A DNA stretch of 63,842 nt from Cesiribacter sp. SM1 (GTDB lineage: Bacteria; Bacteroidota; Bacteroidia; Cytophagales; Cyclobacteriaceae), in assembly GCF_020178975.1 (NCBI RefSeq), contig NZ_JAHXBU010000001.1, forward strand, positions 1-63,842. Direction: 5' to 3'. The notes below the pieces were generated by a model. That model was not told the DNA's origin, searched no databases, and was given only the letters and a program-made list of their open reading frames with translations. Made by a program: the position numbers and the translations under genes. Below, piece by piece: positions 63,180 to 63,842 of the stretch; the first letter of the stretch is position 1, and each line of letters opens with the position of its first letter.

Positions 63180-63500
63180 GGTTCTTTTTGCCTCAATAAG
63201 TACCTCAGGGAAGAGAATAAAAGCTGCCTTTGTAGAGAAAAGATTGCTATCCGCGATATTTTATTCATTGAAGGGATGAAAGATTACCTGCGAATTCATA
63301 CCCATAAGGAAAAGATAATGACCTTGCTAAGTTTTGCTTAGTTAGAGGAAATGCTACCTGACAAGAAATTTGCACGGGTGCATAAATCCTTTATAGTCGC
63401 CATCGATAAAATTGACCACATCGAAAAAAACAGGATTAGAATTGCTGATCAAATAATTCCTATCAGGAATACTTATGCAGATATTTTTTTAAAATGTTAA
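63180..63500 (+). pseudogene. LytTR response-regulator fragment with premature stop
   Basis: Reads REKIAIRDILFIEGMKDYLR, IHTHKEKIMTLLSFA, TAG at 63339-63341, then LEEMLPDKKFARVHKSFIVA, IDKIDHIEKNRIRIADQIIP to a stop at 63500. This is the LytTR DNA-binding domain of LytT/AlgR-type regulators; the usual residue at the TAG is Lys (AAG), so a single substitution explains it. No receiver domain precedes it; the IS21 remnant lies there. Non-functional. Confidence 0.82.
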
Positions 63501-63621
63501 GGGATTTCAACAGTTAATATTTCCATCTAATTTGCCGTGAAACTAAGGGTAATTTGGTAGTGTAACCTATTGAAAGATTAACTTGTATAATCATCAGTAA
63601 GATAATCTAAAATGGGAGACT

Positions 63622-63735
63622 ATGGTAGAGGGGATAAAATCATGCAGAAAATGTGGCTCCGAGAAACTGGTAAAGAATGGCAATAATGCAGTGGGTAATG
63701 CTAAATATAAATGCACTAGTGCTCTTCCAATTTAA
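63622..63735 (+). pseudogene. IS1-type InsA zinc-ribbon fragment
   Basis: MVEGIKSCRKCGSEKLVKNG, NNAVGNAKYKC, the N-terminal CxxC zinc ribbon of IS1-family InsA, cut after the third Cys by an IS630 element that begins at 63719. Confidence 0.7.
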
Positions 63736-63842
63736 TCCATAGAAATTGCATTAGCTTTATTGACAGCTAGATATTGCCGCGATAGCTTTTCTCTGGCAGT
63801 GTTGACAGTAAAGCTCCAATGGATTTTAGCTCTTCGTTTATT
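63719..63842 (-). mobile_element. IS630-family element, 3' end (continues outside window)
   Basis: Terminal repeat GTGCTCTTCCAA at 63719-63730 after a TA at 63717-63718, related to the end of the 29.7-kb IS630. On the minus strand the transposase C-terminus reads KIHWSFTVNTAREKLSRQY, LAVNKANAISMD and stops at 63732. In the visible 37 codons the frame is intact. It is inserted into the IS1-type gene. Confidence 0.85.

Overview
The window looks like chromosome of a Bacteroidota bacterium, probably of the Cytophagales. The evidence is a SusC/SusD pair beside glycoside hydrolases and a one-protein hybrid two-component regulator, a type IX secretion C-terminal sorting domain, Bacteroidota-type lipoproteins and PAS kinases, and few Shine-Dalgarno sequences. 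Roughly a quarter of the window is mobile-element debris: IS3, IS5, IS630, IS110, IS21 and IS1 types, nearly all broken.

Layout. 1-6.0 kb: end of a sensor kinase, an acetyltransferase, a helicase-associated-repeat protein, a three-gene set with a TraO-like outer-membrane protein and a lipoprotein, and an exported esterase. 6.6-12.9 kb: a K+ channel convergent with a tight operon of SpeD-like protein, membrane-fused spermidine synthase, DUF350, Gly/Ser-rich lipoprotein, DUF4178, PspA and a YjfI-like protein. This is an envelope-stress module related to E. coli yjfIJKLM. 13.2-16.5 kb: gene wreckage around an IS3 element. 16.6-32.5 kb: YihY, two PAS kinase/receiver pairs, a PRC-barrel protein, a PqiA-like protein, a desaturase and an HTH/PIN toxin-antitoxin pair, punctuated by four copies of an unassigned ~110-120 bp repeat (R1). 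33.5-34.9 kb: a tyrosine recombinase broken at a poly-A tract. 35-50 kb: a polysaccharide utilisation locus (SSS transporter remnant, GH2, GH5-like, SusD, SusC, hybrid regulator). 50.3-53.7 kb: an IS3 shell filled with four broken IS110 elements. 53.8-58 kb: a very large secreted SGNH esterase with Ig-like and cadherin repeats. 58.5-62.6 kb: an O-acylation locus (MBOAT, SGNH partner, HTTM-like membrane protein). 62.7 kb to the end: IS21, LytTR, IS1 and IS630 remnants.

Most unusual observation. Transposase genes of at least four IS families here are interrupted by very short, extremely GC-rich insertions of 14 bp (nine cases) or 16 bp (three cases). Most contain a small inverted repeat. Removing each one restores the expected protein, and each shifts the frame. 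Two in one IS5 gene are the same 14-mer with one difference; two in one IS110 gene are flanked by perfect 4-bp direct repeats. I saw none in the host genes. I know of no described system that does this. The insertion calls come from reading frames and family knowledge, not from alignment to intact copies, which would be the decisive test. Second in interest are the R1 repeats, whose ends are imperfectly complementary like a folded recombination site and which lie just after gene ends, upstream of a tyrosine recombinase.
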